NCBI GenBank assembly: GCA_913056365.1
Contig: CAJXLT010000009.1
Location: 1 to 64,000 of the forward strand
DNA: 64,000 nt
Reading direction: 5' to 3'
Origin: an uncultured Paenibacillaceae bacterium
GTDB lineage: Bacteria; Bacillota; Bacilli; Paenibacillales; K13
The notes beneath the pieces are model-generated. The model made no database searches, was not told the DNA's origin, and worked only from the letters and a program-made list of their open reading frames with translations. Made by a program: the position numbers and the translations under genes. Shown in pieces: positions 1-8,085 of the stretch; positions within the stretch are counted from its first letter, which is position 1; every line of letters starts with the position of its first letter.

Positions 1-192
1 AATTCCGAGAGTACCCTACCTTCTTCTATTTGTGAATACACTTTTTACCGAATTACACAAACTATTTTACGTCATCTCAATCGTGTTGAATAAGTCCAAA
101 TTTGTCCGTTGTATTCGTCCGTCATCGATGTGTGGTGCACCAGAAGGTGAGTTGTGCTCGTCATCAATGTGTGGCGCTCTAGCCCAACATCT

Positions 193-972
193 TCACGCCC
201 GATAGAAGCGCTCGCCGACCTTGACCGCTACCCATCTGCCGTTGGCCAAGCTTCGCAAATAGTCGAAATCCGGATAGATGACCTGATCCGTCAAGTAGGC
301 CGATACTTGACTGCCGGGCCTGCGCAGTGCATTGAGCGCGGCAATCATCTGCTCGGCTGTGCGAATACCGAAGCCGTGCCCATAGTACAGCTGGTCCGGC
401 ATCACGATGGCGTTTTCGCCTTGCCATTGCGGCTTGGCTGGGTCGTGGTCCGGATTTTTGAAATAAACAATGTCTCCGAGATAAGCTTCTTGCAAAGTTG
501 TGCGCAAAAACCGCAAGTCACGGTCATACTGCCATTGCCACAAGAACAGCCCTTGGAAGTACAGATTGAACACGCGCTCCCCCATCGTTTCCAAGATTGC
601 CTTGTACATCACAATGACCATCGCGGTGGCGCACTCGAAGCCGTACAGCCGTCCATTATAGAAGATGTCACGAATGGCTGCTGCTGGCGAAACGCCTGGT
701 CTCAGCAGAAATCCGCCGTTCGCCGTTCTTCTCCAATACCGTTCGTTGCAATAGGAGTCCGCGAACGTCTCGAAGGCGGCGCCGCTCTCATTCAATGCTA
801 CGGCGGCCGTCACAATCTGGCTTCGCATTGCCAGCTCGAACTGCAAGGCATCCCGCGATTCGTATCGGTACGTAACCGGACTGTTCTGCTTAGCGCGAAA
901 CACAGACCGTTCTAACTCCGACAGAGCCATGTACTGCAAGGCAGTCGGGTCCTCTCCCCTAATCACAATCAT
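193..972 (-). CDS. tgl: Spore coat protein-glutamine gamma-glutamyltransferase (transglutaminase) Tgl
   Basis: Cross-links spore coat proteins through epsilon-(gamma-glutamyl)lysine bonds. The protein has about 259 residues, close to the 245 of B. subtilis Tgl, and follows that family along its whole length. The catalytic cysteine lies in the segment YGFECATA (C114), and the FKNPDHDP and YYGHGFGI blocks are conserved. The start at 972 is chosen because AAGGAGG lies 7-8 bases upstream; an earlier in-frame ATG at 996 has no ribosome site. The gene is transcribed away from ymaF and lies beside the gerP operon, which fits late mother-cell coat assembly. I saw no clear sigma-K promoter for it. Identification is from family resemblance and the active-site block. 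Confidence 0.9.
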   Translation of the reverse strand: MIVIRGEDPTALQYMALSELERSVFRAKQNSPVTYRYESRDALQFELAMRSQIVTAAVALNESGAAFETFADSYCNERYWRRTANGGFLLRPGVSPAAAIRDIFYNGRLYGFECATAMVIVMYKAILETMGERVFNLYFQGLFLWQWQYDRDLRFLRTTLQEAYLGDIVYFKNPDHDPAKPQWQGENAIVMPDQLYYGHGFGIRTAEQMIAALNALRRPGSQVSAYLTDQVIYPDFDYLRSLANGRWVAVKVGERFYRA

Positions 973-1082
973 CGCTCTTCCTCCTTCACGCTGCATGCGC
1001 TTGGCTGCACAATTGTAACCGCACGTATCTTGCCTCGCCTATTACTTCCCGCATACGATCCAATGACCGGTCATACATAATA

Positions 1083-1091
1083 CATATGCTA
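1083..1091 (+). promoter_or_regulatory. Sigma-K-like -10 element for ymaF
   Basis: CATATGCTA matches the sigma-K -10 pattern CATA-NNN-TA. It lies 31 bases before the chosen ymaF start. The palindrome ATGACCGGTCAT lies just upstream at 1063-1074. Confidence 0.45.
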
Positions 1092-1121
1092 TAGCCTATG
1101 CGCAGGAAGGAGTCCATGTTC

Positions 1122-1499
1122 ATGAGCCGATATCCCGCTGCTCCGCCTCATGCTCATTATTTTTTCCCTGCTATCACTTCTGAAGCTCTTGGCCATATGC
1201 ACCGGTCGACATTCTTCGTGTATGCGGCGAACGGCAACGCCACAGATGGGCACGTCCATAGCTTCCAGGGCACCACAAATCTCGACGCTAATCACTTCCA
1301 CCGCTTTCTCGGTGACACAGGTCCAGCGATCCCGCTGGACAACGGTGCCCATTATCATTGGGTAAAGCTGGAGGTGGATGACGAACCGTTCCAATTTCAA
1401 GAAGGCTATTACGAAACGGTGCTCACAATCCCTCGCCACACACACCGCTTCTCTGGTGCAACTAGCACAGGGATCGGTTATTTCCCAGAAGATGGATAG
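1122..1499 (+). CDS. ymaF: YmaF-family protein
   Basis: A histidine-rich protein of about 125 residues that resembles B. subtilis YmaF (PF12788). Repeated His-containing pairs (HAHYF, GHMHR, GHVHSF, NHFHRF, AHYHW, RHTHRF) run along it. They suggest repeated beta hairpins with possible metal binding, but the function is unknown to me. GGAAGGAG at 1105-1112 sits 9 bases before the ATG at 1122 and only 3 before the ATG at 1116, so 1122 is preferred. The gene is convergent with the gerP operon and divergent from tgl. A sigma-K-like -10 upstream suggests expression in the mother cell late in sporulation. Confidence 0.75.
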   Translation: MSRYPAAPPHAHYFFPAITSEALGHMHRSTFFVYAANGNATDGHVHSFQGTTNLDANHFHRFLGDTGPAIPLDNGAHYHWVKLEVDDEPFQFQEGYYETVLTIPRHTHRFSGATSTGIGYFPEDG

Positions 1500-1534
1500 C
1501 TATTGTCACAGCGCAACTGGCGACTGCCATGCCC

Positions 1535-1936
1535 TTAACGCTCTTCCTCGTCTGGCTTCTCCTTGATCGAGAGCAGCTGCCGAACGTGCTTGATCCGCGT
1601 CTCTGCGTCAATACTGCCCGTACTGCCTACATGCAGAACAGCTGAGGCTGACATGCCGAGTATATGGATACTCCGCGCATCAATGTAGGGACTGTCATTT
1701 CGAATACGCACTGGAAAAGGCGGCGGTTGAACTGCTAGCTTGGGCAAGGATTGCTGGAAAATTTGGAACTGCTCCAGTTCCCCTTCATTGCCTAGGTAAC
1801 GGGACTGTTCGCGTTGTACGGCAAACACATCGGAACGCGGGTTGATCGCAGCGCTGTCTCCAAACAAGCAAACAGAAGAATTGGACTGCGAAACCACCTT
1901 CACACTGCCTACCCGAGATAAACGCACACTGCTCAT
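1535..1936 (-). CDS. gerPE: Spore germination protein GerPE
   Basis: Last gene of the gerP operon. In Bacillus, GerP proteins sit in the inner coat and are needed for germinants to pass through it. The 133-residue product has two family-type blocks: an N-terminal SRVGSVKVVSQSNSSVCLFGD, here split as SRVGSVKVVS then QSNSSVCLFGD, and a C-terminal SIHILGMSASAVLHVGSTG followed by AETRIKHVRQL. The middle FAVQREQ and YLGNEGELE segment is also typical. The start overlaps the gerPD stop as ATGA, which argues for translational coupling and against the longer upstream reading. Confidence 0.88.
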   Translation of the reverse strand: MSSVRLSRVGSVKVVSQSNSSVCLFGDSAAINPRSDVFAVQREQSRYLGNEGELEQFQIFQQSLPKLAVQPPPFPVRIRNDSPYIDARSIHILGMSASAVLHVGSTGSIDAETRIKHVRQLLSIKEKPDEEER

Positions 1937-2127
1937 CTTGATGTCTCGCCAGCGAACGGCACGAGCGGCCCAACAATTAATGATTCCGGCGGTGTATCGA
2001 ACATCGAAGCACATTGGATCGTACGTGTGTCGCCGATCAGCACGACTGATGAGCTCGATACACCAACGATGCGAATATTGCCTACTTGAAGACCCTTGTT
2101 GACGACATGCAATCCTTGATCAGCCAT
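1933..2127 (-). CDS. gerPD: Spore germination protein GerPD
   Basis: A 64-residue GerPD homologue. It has the short beta-rich core typical of small GerP proteins: VVNKGLQVGNIRIVGVSSSS followed by VVLIGD. The C-terminal DTPPESLIVGPLVPF stretch is characteristic of GerPD. It overlaps the gerPC stop by 8 bases and the gerPE start by 4. Expected to act with the other GerP proteins in coat permeability to nutrient germinants. Confidence 0.88.
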   Translation of the reverse strand: MADQGLHVVNKGLQVGNIRIVGVSSSSVVLIGDTRTIQCASMFDTPPESLIVGPLVPFAGETSR

Positions 2128-2758
2128 CTCGCCCTCGCTCCTCTCTGAAATGCTCTATATAGGTATGAATGGCCGCATGAATATCGTTCTGCAACGCTTG
2201 CACAAGTTCATCAGCGGTGGAATCCGCGGAGATTCCACCCTGGTTCCCTATATTTTGCATATAAAGCGCGATGCGACCGTCCATCTGACGCACCATATCC
2301 TCCACGACCGCCTGCTTGTCGTCCTCCGACAATGCGATGCCCGCTTGTTCACTCACTTGCGCTAGCATCTCCGGCACGCTGTCACGAATATATGCTTCCA
2401 TCCTGTCGTGAATGTTCGACTCCGTTCCCTCATCCTCCGAGGTCTGAGCAGAGGCTGTACCAATTACAGCATCCTCTCCACTCTGATGCTGGGCTGCCCA
2501 TTGGACAACATTGCCAGACTCGTTCGGACTAATCCCGATGACAAGCGTGCCATCCAATGTATCGACCTTCAACTGTTCGAAATTGTACTCTATCTTGTCT
2601 ACATGTGTGCTAGGAAGCGACTCTTGCTTGGCTACCTGCTCGCGGATCGCATGCAGCTCTGCTTCCATTCGCTGCAGCTGCTCATGCTGCAAGCACAGCG
2701 CGTGATACATCTGTTGCGTAAGCTGCAATAGCGTCTGCAGCATATTCGGGCCATACAT
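2120..2758 (-). CDS. gerPC: Spore germination protein GerPC
   Basis: A 212-residue GerPC-type protein. Residues roughly 5-50 form an N-terminal coiled coil rich in Q, E and L (LLQLTQQMYHALCLQHEQLQ and on). A conserved block follows, with the pattern KIEYNFEQLKVDTLDGTLVIG. The acidic C-terminal half (about 100-212) is predicted helical. The ribosome site GGAGGGGG lies 9 bases before the ATG. About 130 bases with no convincing gene separate it from gerPB, a wider gap than elsewhere in this operon. A shorter relative lies at 42435-42791. Confidence 0.88.
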   Translation of the reverse strand: MYGPNMLQTLLQLTQQMYHALCLQHEQLQRMEAELHAIREQVAKQESLPSTHVDKIEYNFEQLKVDTLDGTLVIGISPNESGNVVQWAAQHQSGEDAVIGTASAQTSEDEGTESNIHDRMEAYIRDSVPEMLAQVSEQAGIALSEDDKQAVVEDMVRQMDGRIALYMQNIGNQGGISADSTADELVQALQNDIHAAIHTYIEHFREERGRDG

Positions 2759-2887
2759 CCTGCATCGCCCCCTCCGGCATCTTACCTACATTGTATGGAG
2801 CGAGTTGCATATTCATGTCGGCAAAATGAGGGGGCGCGGCTGACCTCACTCAGACGTACTGTGGAAGCTTCTCCCTTCTCATGTCCT

Positions 2888-3088
2888 TCATGTTGGCGGG
2901 GCGAAAGGTACCCAAGGAGTTTCAGCAGCCTGCTCGGCTGGCAGCGGAGCAGGTTCTGTAAATCCTCCTGTATTGTAGAGATTAGCAAGTGCTCGCACCG
3001 AACCCGCTGTTCCGATCTGCAGCACTGAGGAATTGCTGACCCCGTCCACGCGCATATGATGAATGGTAATGTTCTGGTAAATATTCAT
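2888..3088 (-). CDS. gerPB: Spore germination protein GerPB
   Basis: A 66-residue GerPB homologue beginning MNIYQNITIHHMRVDGVSNS and continuing SVLQIGTAG. The segment ANLYNTGGFTEPAP is a GerPB hallmark. The start at 3088 lies one base after the gerPA stop, and GGGGCTGG upstream can serve as ribosome site. The longer in-frame reading to 3142 would run back into gerPA and is not favoured. Confidence 0.88.
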   Translation of the reverse strand: MNIYQNITIHHMRVDGVSNSSVLQIGTAGSVRALANLYNTGGFTEPAPLPAEQAAETPWVPFAPPT

Positions 3089-3089
3089 G

Positions 3090-3320
3090 TTATCCAATAC
3101 CAGCCCCTTTGGCCACAGAAGTATCGATAGCATCGGGATCATTCACGAGCGTATTGCTCAAGCCGTTATTCGTTACGGGAAGATCCCCTGTAATGAATGA
3201 ACCCGATCCTGCGAACGTCTTGGTCGCGCTTCTCGGTGCCAGAACCAGAGCGTCGCCAAACTGAACGATCGCGCTTGAACCGACGCTGACGATTTTGACA
3301 TTGCCCACGATGGACGGCAT
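3090..3320 (-). CDS. gerPA: Spore germination protein of the GerPA/GerPF type
   Basis: First gene of the operon, 76 residues, PF10676 family. It starts MPSIVGNVKIVSVGSSAIVQ and continues FGDALVLAPRS, the usual GerPA/GerPF N-terminus, then GSGSFITGDLPVTNNG and a DPDAID motif. GerPA and GerPF are paralogues. I call it gerPA from its position ahead of gerPB. No separate gerPF follows gerPE here. AAGGAAGGA precedes the start. Confidence 0.82.
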   Translation of the reverse strand: MPSIVGNVKIVSVGSSAIVQFGDALVLAPRSATKTFAGSGSFITGDLPVTNNGLSNTLVNDPDAIDTSVAKGAGIG

Positions 3321-3353
3321 GATCGATCCTTCCTTTCCGCTTGCCTCTTGCTT

Positions 3354-3382
3354 CAGTATATGAAGCGCCCAGCCACATGTTC
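3354..3382 (-). promoter_or_regulatory. Sigma-K-like promoter for the gerP operon
   Basis: On the minus strand, GAAC at 3382-3379, a 16-base spacer, and CATATACTG at 3362-3354 resemble the sigma-K pattern (AC, 16-17 bases, CATA-NNN-TA) with one mismatch in the last two bases. It lies about 35 bases before gerPA. Published gerP operons depend on sigma-K. Confidence 0.45.
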
Positions 3383-3435
3383 CGCGAATGTCTAGTCAGA
3401 GGCGGTGTTCTGGAGGAACCCTCTTCGCCTATGTA

Positions 3436-3444
3436 CATACACTA
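3436..3444 (+). promoter_or_regulatory. Sigma-K-like -10 element for the Hsp20-like gene
   Basis: CATACACTA is an exact match to CATA-NNN-TA, 32 bases before the ATG at 3476. With the element at 3354-3382 it makes a divergent sporulation promoter region. Confidence 0.45.
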
Positions 3445-3475
3445 TAATGAATAGTAAGGAAAGGAATGTGAACGG

Positions 3476-3961
3476 ATGCCGAACAAATCCGCAGAGCCCT
3501 TCGATTGGCAAGCATTCGAATCCGCGATGCTCCAGCAATTGCCGTCGTTGCCTAAGGACTTGCCTGCATGGAATCGGACGCAGAGCCCTTCCTGGGTAAG
3601 CGACTTCATGCACAAGCTGAACGCAGACAATCTGTCAGAAGCTCTGAACGCTGGCATATCCTCCGCTTGGATGCCCTTTGCCCGCGGGAGCAGTCATAAC
3701 TATCGTTCGTTCGAAACGCATCGAAGCCTTATCGTCCGCATCCCTGTTCCGGCAGATGTGACGCGCGATCAAATCGATACCGCTGTGAGTCCGCATCAAG
3801 TTCAAGTTCAATTCGCAGGTGATAAGCCACAGGTCATACCGCTGACGAAGCCTGTCGAGCCAGGCAAAGCTTCGGCTATCTTACGAGACGGAATCTTGGA
3901 GCTGCGCATGCCGAAATCAAGAGCGGCAGACCACTATATACCGGTACGTGTTCGCGAGTAA
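3476..3961 (+). CDS. Hsp20/alpha-crystallin-fold protein next to gerP
   Basis: A 161-residue protein with an N-terminal extension of about 80 residues (helical, Trp-containing) and a C-terminal all-beta domain. The domain includes FETHRSLIVRIPVP, VQVQFAGDKPQVIPL and a closing DGILELRMPK, a pattern like the alpha-crystallin domain of CotM/GerT-type spore proteins. The family placement is inference from the beta-strand pattern and the ILELRMPK ending. It is divergent from gerPA with its own sigma-K-like -10. A paralogous protein, with EVFETHRQVIIRISV at the matching place, lies in the second gerP-like cluster at 41629-42069. Confidence 0.65.
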   Translation: MPNKSAEPFDWQAFESAMLQQLPSLPKDLPAWNRTQSPSWVSDFMHKLNADNLSEALNAGISSAWMPFARGSSHNYRSFETHRSLIVRIPVPADVTRDQIDTAVSPHQVQVQFAGDKPQVIPLTKPVEPGKASAILRDGILELRMPKSRAADHYIPVRVRE

Positions 3962-3975
3962 AAGGGAATGAGCAC

Positions 3976-4701
3976 TTACCACCCGTTCCAATGCTGCATG
4001 ACCGAGACGATCACAACTGCGATCAGCAGAGAGGGCAGCAGATTGGCTACGTTGATTTTTTTGATCTCCAAAATATTCAAACCGATGCCAACAATGAGTA
4101 CCCCGCCGACCGCTGTCACCTCTGCAATGACCCAGAGCATCTGTGCCTCCGTCACGAACATGTAAATAAAGCTCGCTGCCAACGCAATGCTGCCTTGATA
4201 GAGAAAGACCGGAATCGATGAGAAAATAACGCCAATTCCCAAAGTAGATGCGAATATAACAGCAGACACACCATCGAGCATCGATTTCGTATACAGGATC
4301 GTATGGTCATCCCGCAGTCCGCCATCGAGCGCACCCAATATCGCCATCGCGCCGATGCAGTACACCAGTGTGGTCGTTACGAAGCCTTCGGCAATGCTGC
4401 CCTTCCCTTGTCCGGTCTTGGCATAACGTTGTACAGTACGTTCCAACCAAGCGCCAAGCCGAAGCAGCCGCTCCTCCAGCCGCATCCATTCGCCTAGCAA
4501 TCCGCCGATTACAAGACTAGTAATGACCGTCAATATGTTCGTCGTTTCCAGCGCCATCGTTATGCCCAAGACGAGAATAGCAAGTCCCAACCCTTGGATA
4601 ATCGTTCGCCGGACACCGTCAGGCACGTGCGGCAGCAAGCTCCCAAGCAGACCACCTACTAGTATTGCTACTGTATTCACAATCGTTCCCCATAATGCCA
4701 T
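3976..4701 (-). CDS. DUF554 family integral membrane protein (YdfK/YqgA type)
   Basis: A 241-residue membrane protein starting GTIVNTVAILVGGLLGSLLP, the typical DUF554 N-terminus. About six to seven hydrophobic helices follow. Conserved segments include GLGLAILVLGITMAL, GGLLGEWMRLEERL and GALDGGLRDDHTILYTKSML, which carries the family's DG-DH-L-KS motif. The function of the family is unknown; a transport role is often supposed. It is convergent with the Hsp20-like gene, 14 bases away. GGAG lies 12 bases before the ATG. Confidence 0.85.
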   Translation of the reverse strand: MALWGTIVNTVAILVGGLLGSLLPHVPDGVRRTIIQGLGLAILVLGITMALETTNILTVITSLVIGGLLGEWMRLEERLLRLGAWLERTVQRYAKTGQGKGSIAEGFVTTTLVYCIGAMAILGALDGGLRDDHTILYTKSMLDGVSAVIFASTLGIGVIFSSIPVFLYQGSIALAASFIYMFVTEAQMLWVIAEVTAVGGVLIVGIGLNILEIKKINVANLLPSLLIAVVIVSVMQHWNGW

Positions 4702-4765
4702 GTCGCTCTCTGACTCCTCGCAGCTCTATTTATGTATCTAATTCGCCTATGTGCCTAACATAGCA

Positions 4766-4788
4766 AAAAGCGCCGCAAAGGCGCTTTT
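4766..4788 (-). terminator. Rho-independent terminator of asnA
   Basis: Perfect 9-bp stem AAAAGCGCC / GGCGCTTTT with a 5-base loop. Read on the minus strand it ends in a T run (GCGCTTTTT), about 100 bases after the asnA stop. Confidence 0.7.
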
Positions 4789-4889
4789 CCAATACAGTAT
4801 ACTGGTTTCGTCGTCATTTGGGAATATCCCCGTCCCTGCACCGCAAGTAAGAGCTGACAAGCTGTTCTTCGCACTTGTCCGCCAAGCTT

Positions 4890-5912
4890 CTACAGCAAGT
4901 CTATATTCGCTTCCCGGCACGCCTCTACTACATCGTGCGGCCATACAGAAGCCTGGACTTCGCCAATATGCGCTTTCTCTAAGAAGAACATACACAGTCT
5001 GGACTGTCCTATTCCGCCGCCCAACGTATATGGCAGCTCACGGTTTAACAGCTTCTGGTGGAAGTCCAGCTTCATCCGCTCCAGACAGTCCGCTTCCTCC
5101 AACTGCTGCAGTAAGCTCTCTTCATCTACACGAATGCCCATGGATGACAGCTCGAATGCGTCCTGAAGCACCGGATTCCATACGATTATATCCCCATTCA
5201 AGCGCCAATCATCATAGTCCGGCGAACGACCGTCATGACGCATGCCAGATTTCAGCACGCCGCCGATCTGCTCGACGAATACCGCACCATGCTTCTCAGC
5301 AACGATTCGCTCCCGTTGCCCAGATGTCAGCTCTGGATAAGTGTCTTCCAGCTGCTGCGAGCTGATGAAGACAATGTCTTCGGGCAACTTTGACTGGAAA
5401 CAGCTGTACTTCTCATTTACGACACGTTCCGTTTCTTTTAATACCGCATAGATCTGTTGAACTGTGTCCCGTAAAGTGTCTTCATGACGCTCCTCCTTGC
5501 GGATGACCTTCTCCCAATCCCACTGATCCACGTAGATCGAATGCGTCGCATCCAAGGTCTCATCTCTGCGAATGGCATTCATGTCCGTATACAGCCCTTC
5601 CCCGGGTGCGAATCCGTAACGCTGCAACGCCTGCCGCTTCCACTTGGCAAGGGAATGAACTACCTCCAACGTACAGCTGTTCACATTCTGCGCATCGAAG
5701 GCGACAGGACGCTCCGTCCCATTCAAATTGTCATTCACCCCTGTATCCGCCTGTACGAATAAGGGCGAGGTGACACGCGTCAGATTCAATCTGCTGCCGA
5801 GCTCGCGCTCGAAGAAATCCTTCACATCCTTGATCGCGATTTCCGTCTCACGCACATCCAGAGCAGAGCTATATCGGTCCTCGCTTCCGTGCGGTCTAAC
5901 CAATGCTTTCAC
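4890..5912 (-). CDS. asnA: Aspartate--ammonia ligase AsnA
   Basis: Makes asparagine from aspartate and ammonia with ATP to AMP, as a class II aminoacyl-tRNA-synthetase-like enzyme. The 340-residue product compares with about 330 in E. coli. Typical blocks are [63 protein letters not shown] and, near the end, [14 protein letters not shown]. The start is taken as GTG at 5912 because AAAGGAGG lies 7 bases upstream and the family start aligns with VKALVRP. The ATG at 5960 would add 16 residues without support. It appears monocistronic, with its own terminator. I saw no T-box leader upstream. Confidence 0.93.
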   Translation of the reverse strand: MKALVRPHGSEDRYSSALDVRETEIAIKDVKDFFERELGSRLNLTRVTSPLFVQADTGVNDNLNGTERPVAFDAQNVNSCTLEVVHSLAKWKRQALQRYGFAPGEGLYTDMNAIRRDETLDATHSIYVDQWDWEKVIRKEERHEDTLRDTVQQIYAVLKETERVVNEKYSCFQSKLPEDIVFISSQQLEDTYPELTSGQRERIVAEKHGAVFVEQIGGVLKSGMRHDGRSPDYDDWRLNGDIIVWNPVLQDAFELSSMGIRVDEESLLQQLEEADCLERMKLDFHQKLLNRELPYTLGGGIGQSRLCMFFLEKAHIGEVQASVWPHDVVEACREANIDLL

Positions 5913-6171
5913 TTTGCTTCCTCCTTTACTTACCATCCTAGATACAGAATCGTGCTTCATGAGTCCATTTCATCATTGCAGGTTCGCTTATCACTCTCCT
6001 CCTCTCAGCACGTTCCACTTCATTGTATCGCAGCAAGCGCAGATTAAACAGTCAGAAAATTCAAATCACATGGGGGTTGATGCTGAACATAATATCGCAT
6101 CCGTGTGAAAGATCGTTATACAGCATATAAAGTGCAGGCTCTGTTGTATGCAAGAAGTATCTGCATATATG

Positions 6172-6725
6172 CAGCCTTGGAGCACGTAGAATGGGCGATT
6201 TTCCGAAATGCCTGCGAATGTGCAGCTTTGGAGCATGCAGAAGAGCGATTTCCCGAAATGCCTGCGAATGTGCATTTTTGCATTCGGAAATTCGCCCGTT
6301 CAGGCGGTCTGTGCTTCATAAGGATGTATAGTCGCTGGCATTCGCTACTTCAGGAGCAACTTGGGTGGAAAAGCCTGCAGGATCGCAGGAATGTTCGAAT
6401 AGGATCGGCATGAACGCTACCTGACTCCAGTTCCCTTGCGCAACATTCTTTGTAAGCTCGAATACCTGCGAATGTGCAGCTTTGGAGCACGCAGAAGAGC
6501 GATTTCCCGAAATGCCTGCGTATGTGCAGCTTTGCATTCGGAAATTCGCTCGTTCAGGCGGTCTGTGCTTCAGAAGGATGTATAATCGCAGGCAATCGTC
6601 ACTACAAAGTCAGTTTGAGCGGAAAAGCCTGCACAATTGAGTCAATTTCATCTTGCTGTACAAGTTGTAATTATGAAATTGACTCGTATCGCAGGAATGT
6701 TCGAATAGGATCGGCATGAACGCTA
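6172..6725. repeat. Nested direct-repeat array between asnA and the metallophore island
   Basis: The stretch from 5913 to 6729 holds no convincing gene. From about 6172 it is repeats. A unit of about 50 bases (TGCAGCTTTGGAGCA, then GCGATTT-CCGAAATGCCTGCG) occurs at 6172 and 6221. A larger unit of 130 bases at 6211-6340 recurs at 6465-6594 with few changes, and an identical 37-base piece occurs at 6383-6419 and 6689-6725. The motifs GGATGTATA-TCGC and CCTGCGAATGTGCA recur in other intergenic regions of the window (13.4 and 22.3 kb). Several short ORFs across it merely translate the repeats. Confidence 0.8.
6639..6685. repeat. 47-base palindromic insertion inside the second repeat unit
   Basis: Perfect 13-base inverted repeat GAGTCAATTTCAT / ATGAAATTGACTC around a 21-base loop. 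The sister unit reads straight from AAAGCCTGCA to TCGCAGGAATG with three bases between. This copy carries about 54 extra bases, so it looks like a small mobile or expandable hairpin. Confidence 0.6.
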
Positions 6726-6741
6726 ACGTTCACGCCGATCC
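6708..6741. terminator. Strong hairpin at the 3' end of the MFS gene
   Basis: 15-bp stem GGATCGGCATGAACG / CGTTCACGCCGATCC with a CTAA loop and one G-T pair. It overlaps the MFS stop codon and has no clear T run. It is built from the repeat motif that also ends the neighbouring unit at 6419. Confidence 0.55.
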
Positions 6742-7956
6742 CCCCATGGTATGATCTGAACCTGGCTTAACTAGTCGCCTACGGTACAGGGCAGCCAGAC
6801 CGGCCATCGTAACGGCTAAGCCGGAGCATACCGCATACATCCCTGCATAGGACAGGCTGTCCGCAAGCGGACCCATCGCCACCCCGCCAAGCGAAATACC
6901 CAGATCGGCCGAGGCAATGAACAAGCCGATCAGGACATTGCGGGAAGACGATGGCAGCACGAACGTCAGGAAGGTCATGAGGGTCGGATACAGCAGCGCC
7001 TGCGCGATCCCCATGAGCACCGCAGACACATACAGGGCAGGCAGGCCGACCGAGGTGGATACAGAGAGCAGCAATGCTGCGGTTGCTGCCAGCAGCAGGA
7101 TACCTGCAACATAACGAGGCCGCCATAGGCCATCAGAAGGTACGCGCTTGCGCAGCAGGTATCGGGCTAGTACGATGACACCTGCCTGCATCATTAGGTA
7201 GACGCCTGCATTGCCGTGCAGCACTTGGCTGGCGTAAAGCGGGATGAACACGGTGACAGCGCCGAATACGACTGAGGCGGACAGCATCAGTGTGCTGCAC
7301 ACGACTAGCTCCGGCTGCGTTAGCATGCGCCCCCAGCCCCTCCAGCGATTTCCCTTCTCGCCTGAGTCCGACTGCTCTACTGGCTGCTCCTTCGACGGCT
7401 GCTGCATCGAGGTGCTCGCCCCGAACAAGCCTGTCATGACGGCAATCGCGATCATGGCAGCCGTGAAGGCGTTCATCTCGCCCCATTCCCAGATGCCGAA
7501 GGCGATGAGCGGTCCGGCTATCGACGGCATATAAGTGAAGAGGGAATACAAGGATACGCCCTGCGAGCGCTCTTCGTCGGACAATGCATCGATAATCCCG
7601 ATCTGCAGCGCCATGGAGAAGAAGGCAGTTGCCACGCCCTGCATCAAACGTGCTGCGAAGAAGCCCTCAAAACCGACAAACGGATAGAGCAATAATGCCG
7701 CTACATGGATGACCAGCAGCACGCGCAGCACCTTGTTAGGTCCATACTTGTGTACGAAATAGCCTGCCCAGGGTCGAAACAGCATGCAGGTCAGCATGTA
7801 AGTCCCCATAATCAAGCCGATCATCGTATTACTGGCTCCCATTCCTTCGCTTCGGATCGGGATGATGACAGTCAGGATAGAATTAGCGCTGAAGAATAGA
7901 AAAGCAAGTGCATATAGGCGCACCATAGGCCACGACGTGGCGCGATTAGTAGACAA
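6730..7956 (-). CDS. MFS transporter, CntE-like metallophore exporter
   Basis: Predicted 12-helix major facilitator protein of about 408 residues. The N-terminal segment LYALAFLFFSANSILTVIIP, then RSEGMGASNTMIGLIMGTYM and FRPWAGYFVHKYGP, closely resembles the staphylopine exporter CntE as I remember it. It is last in a minus-strand run after the nickel/peptide ABC genes, which is also where CntE genes sit. It should therefore export the metallophore, though the substrate is inferred. The start is uncertain. TTG at 7956 follows GGAGG by about 10 bases; ATG at 7980 lies upstream of that ribosome site and has none of its own. Hydrophobic helices begin near residue 10 of the shorter form. Confidence 0.8.
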   Translation of the reverse strand: MSTNRATSWPMVRLYALAFLFFSANSILTVIIPIRSEGMGASNTMIGLIMGTYMLTCMLFRPWAGYFVHKYGPNKVLRVLLVIHVAALLLYPFVGFEGFFAARLMQGVATAFFSMALQIGIIDALSDEERSQGVSLYSLFTYMPSIAGPLIAFGIWEWGEMNAFTAAMIAIAVMTGLFGASTSMQQPSKEQPVEQSDSGEKGNRWRGWGRMLTQPELVVCSTLMLSASVVFGAVTVFIPLYASQVLHGNAGVYLMMQAGVIVLARYLLRKRVPSDGLWRPRYVAGILLLAATAALLLSVSTSVGLPALYVSAVLMGIAQALLYPTLMTFLTFVLPSSSRNVLIGLFIASADLGISLGGVAMGPLADSLSYAGMYAVCSGLAVTMAGLAALYRRRLVKPGSDHTMGGSA

Positions 7957-8085
7957 CGGCGAACAACCTCCGGTATGCATTCACTTCATGGCGAAATGGG
8001 TCAATCAGTGAATCAGATTCTCATTTCAGTCGATATACAGAGACGAGGGGGGGATATGGATAGGAACCAGCATGCAGGTTAGCAT

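Noticed and set aside
154-915. Plus-strand ORF of 253 codons opposite tgl
   Set aside because: It is the antisense shadow of the well-supported tgl gene and shows no protein family features or ribosome site.
2782-2988. Small ORF in the gerPC-gerPB gap
   Set aside because: It overlaps gerPB in another frame, lacks a ribosome site and resembles no GerP protein.
5913-6110. T-box leader ahead of asnA
   Set aside because: No T-box sequence or specifier-loop pattern could be seen.
6066-6719. Several short ORFs on both strands
   Set aside because: They translate the direct repeats and have no ribosome sites; similar peptides appear from both copies only because the DNA is repeated.
6172-6725. CRISPR array
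   Set aside because: Repeat units are long, nested and not separated by unique spacers of constant length, and there are no cas genes. The same holds for 17331-17420.
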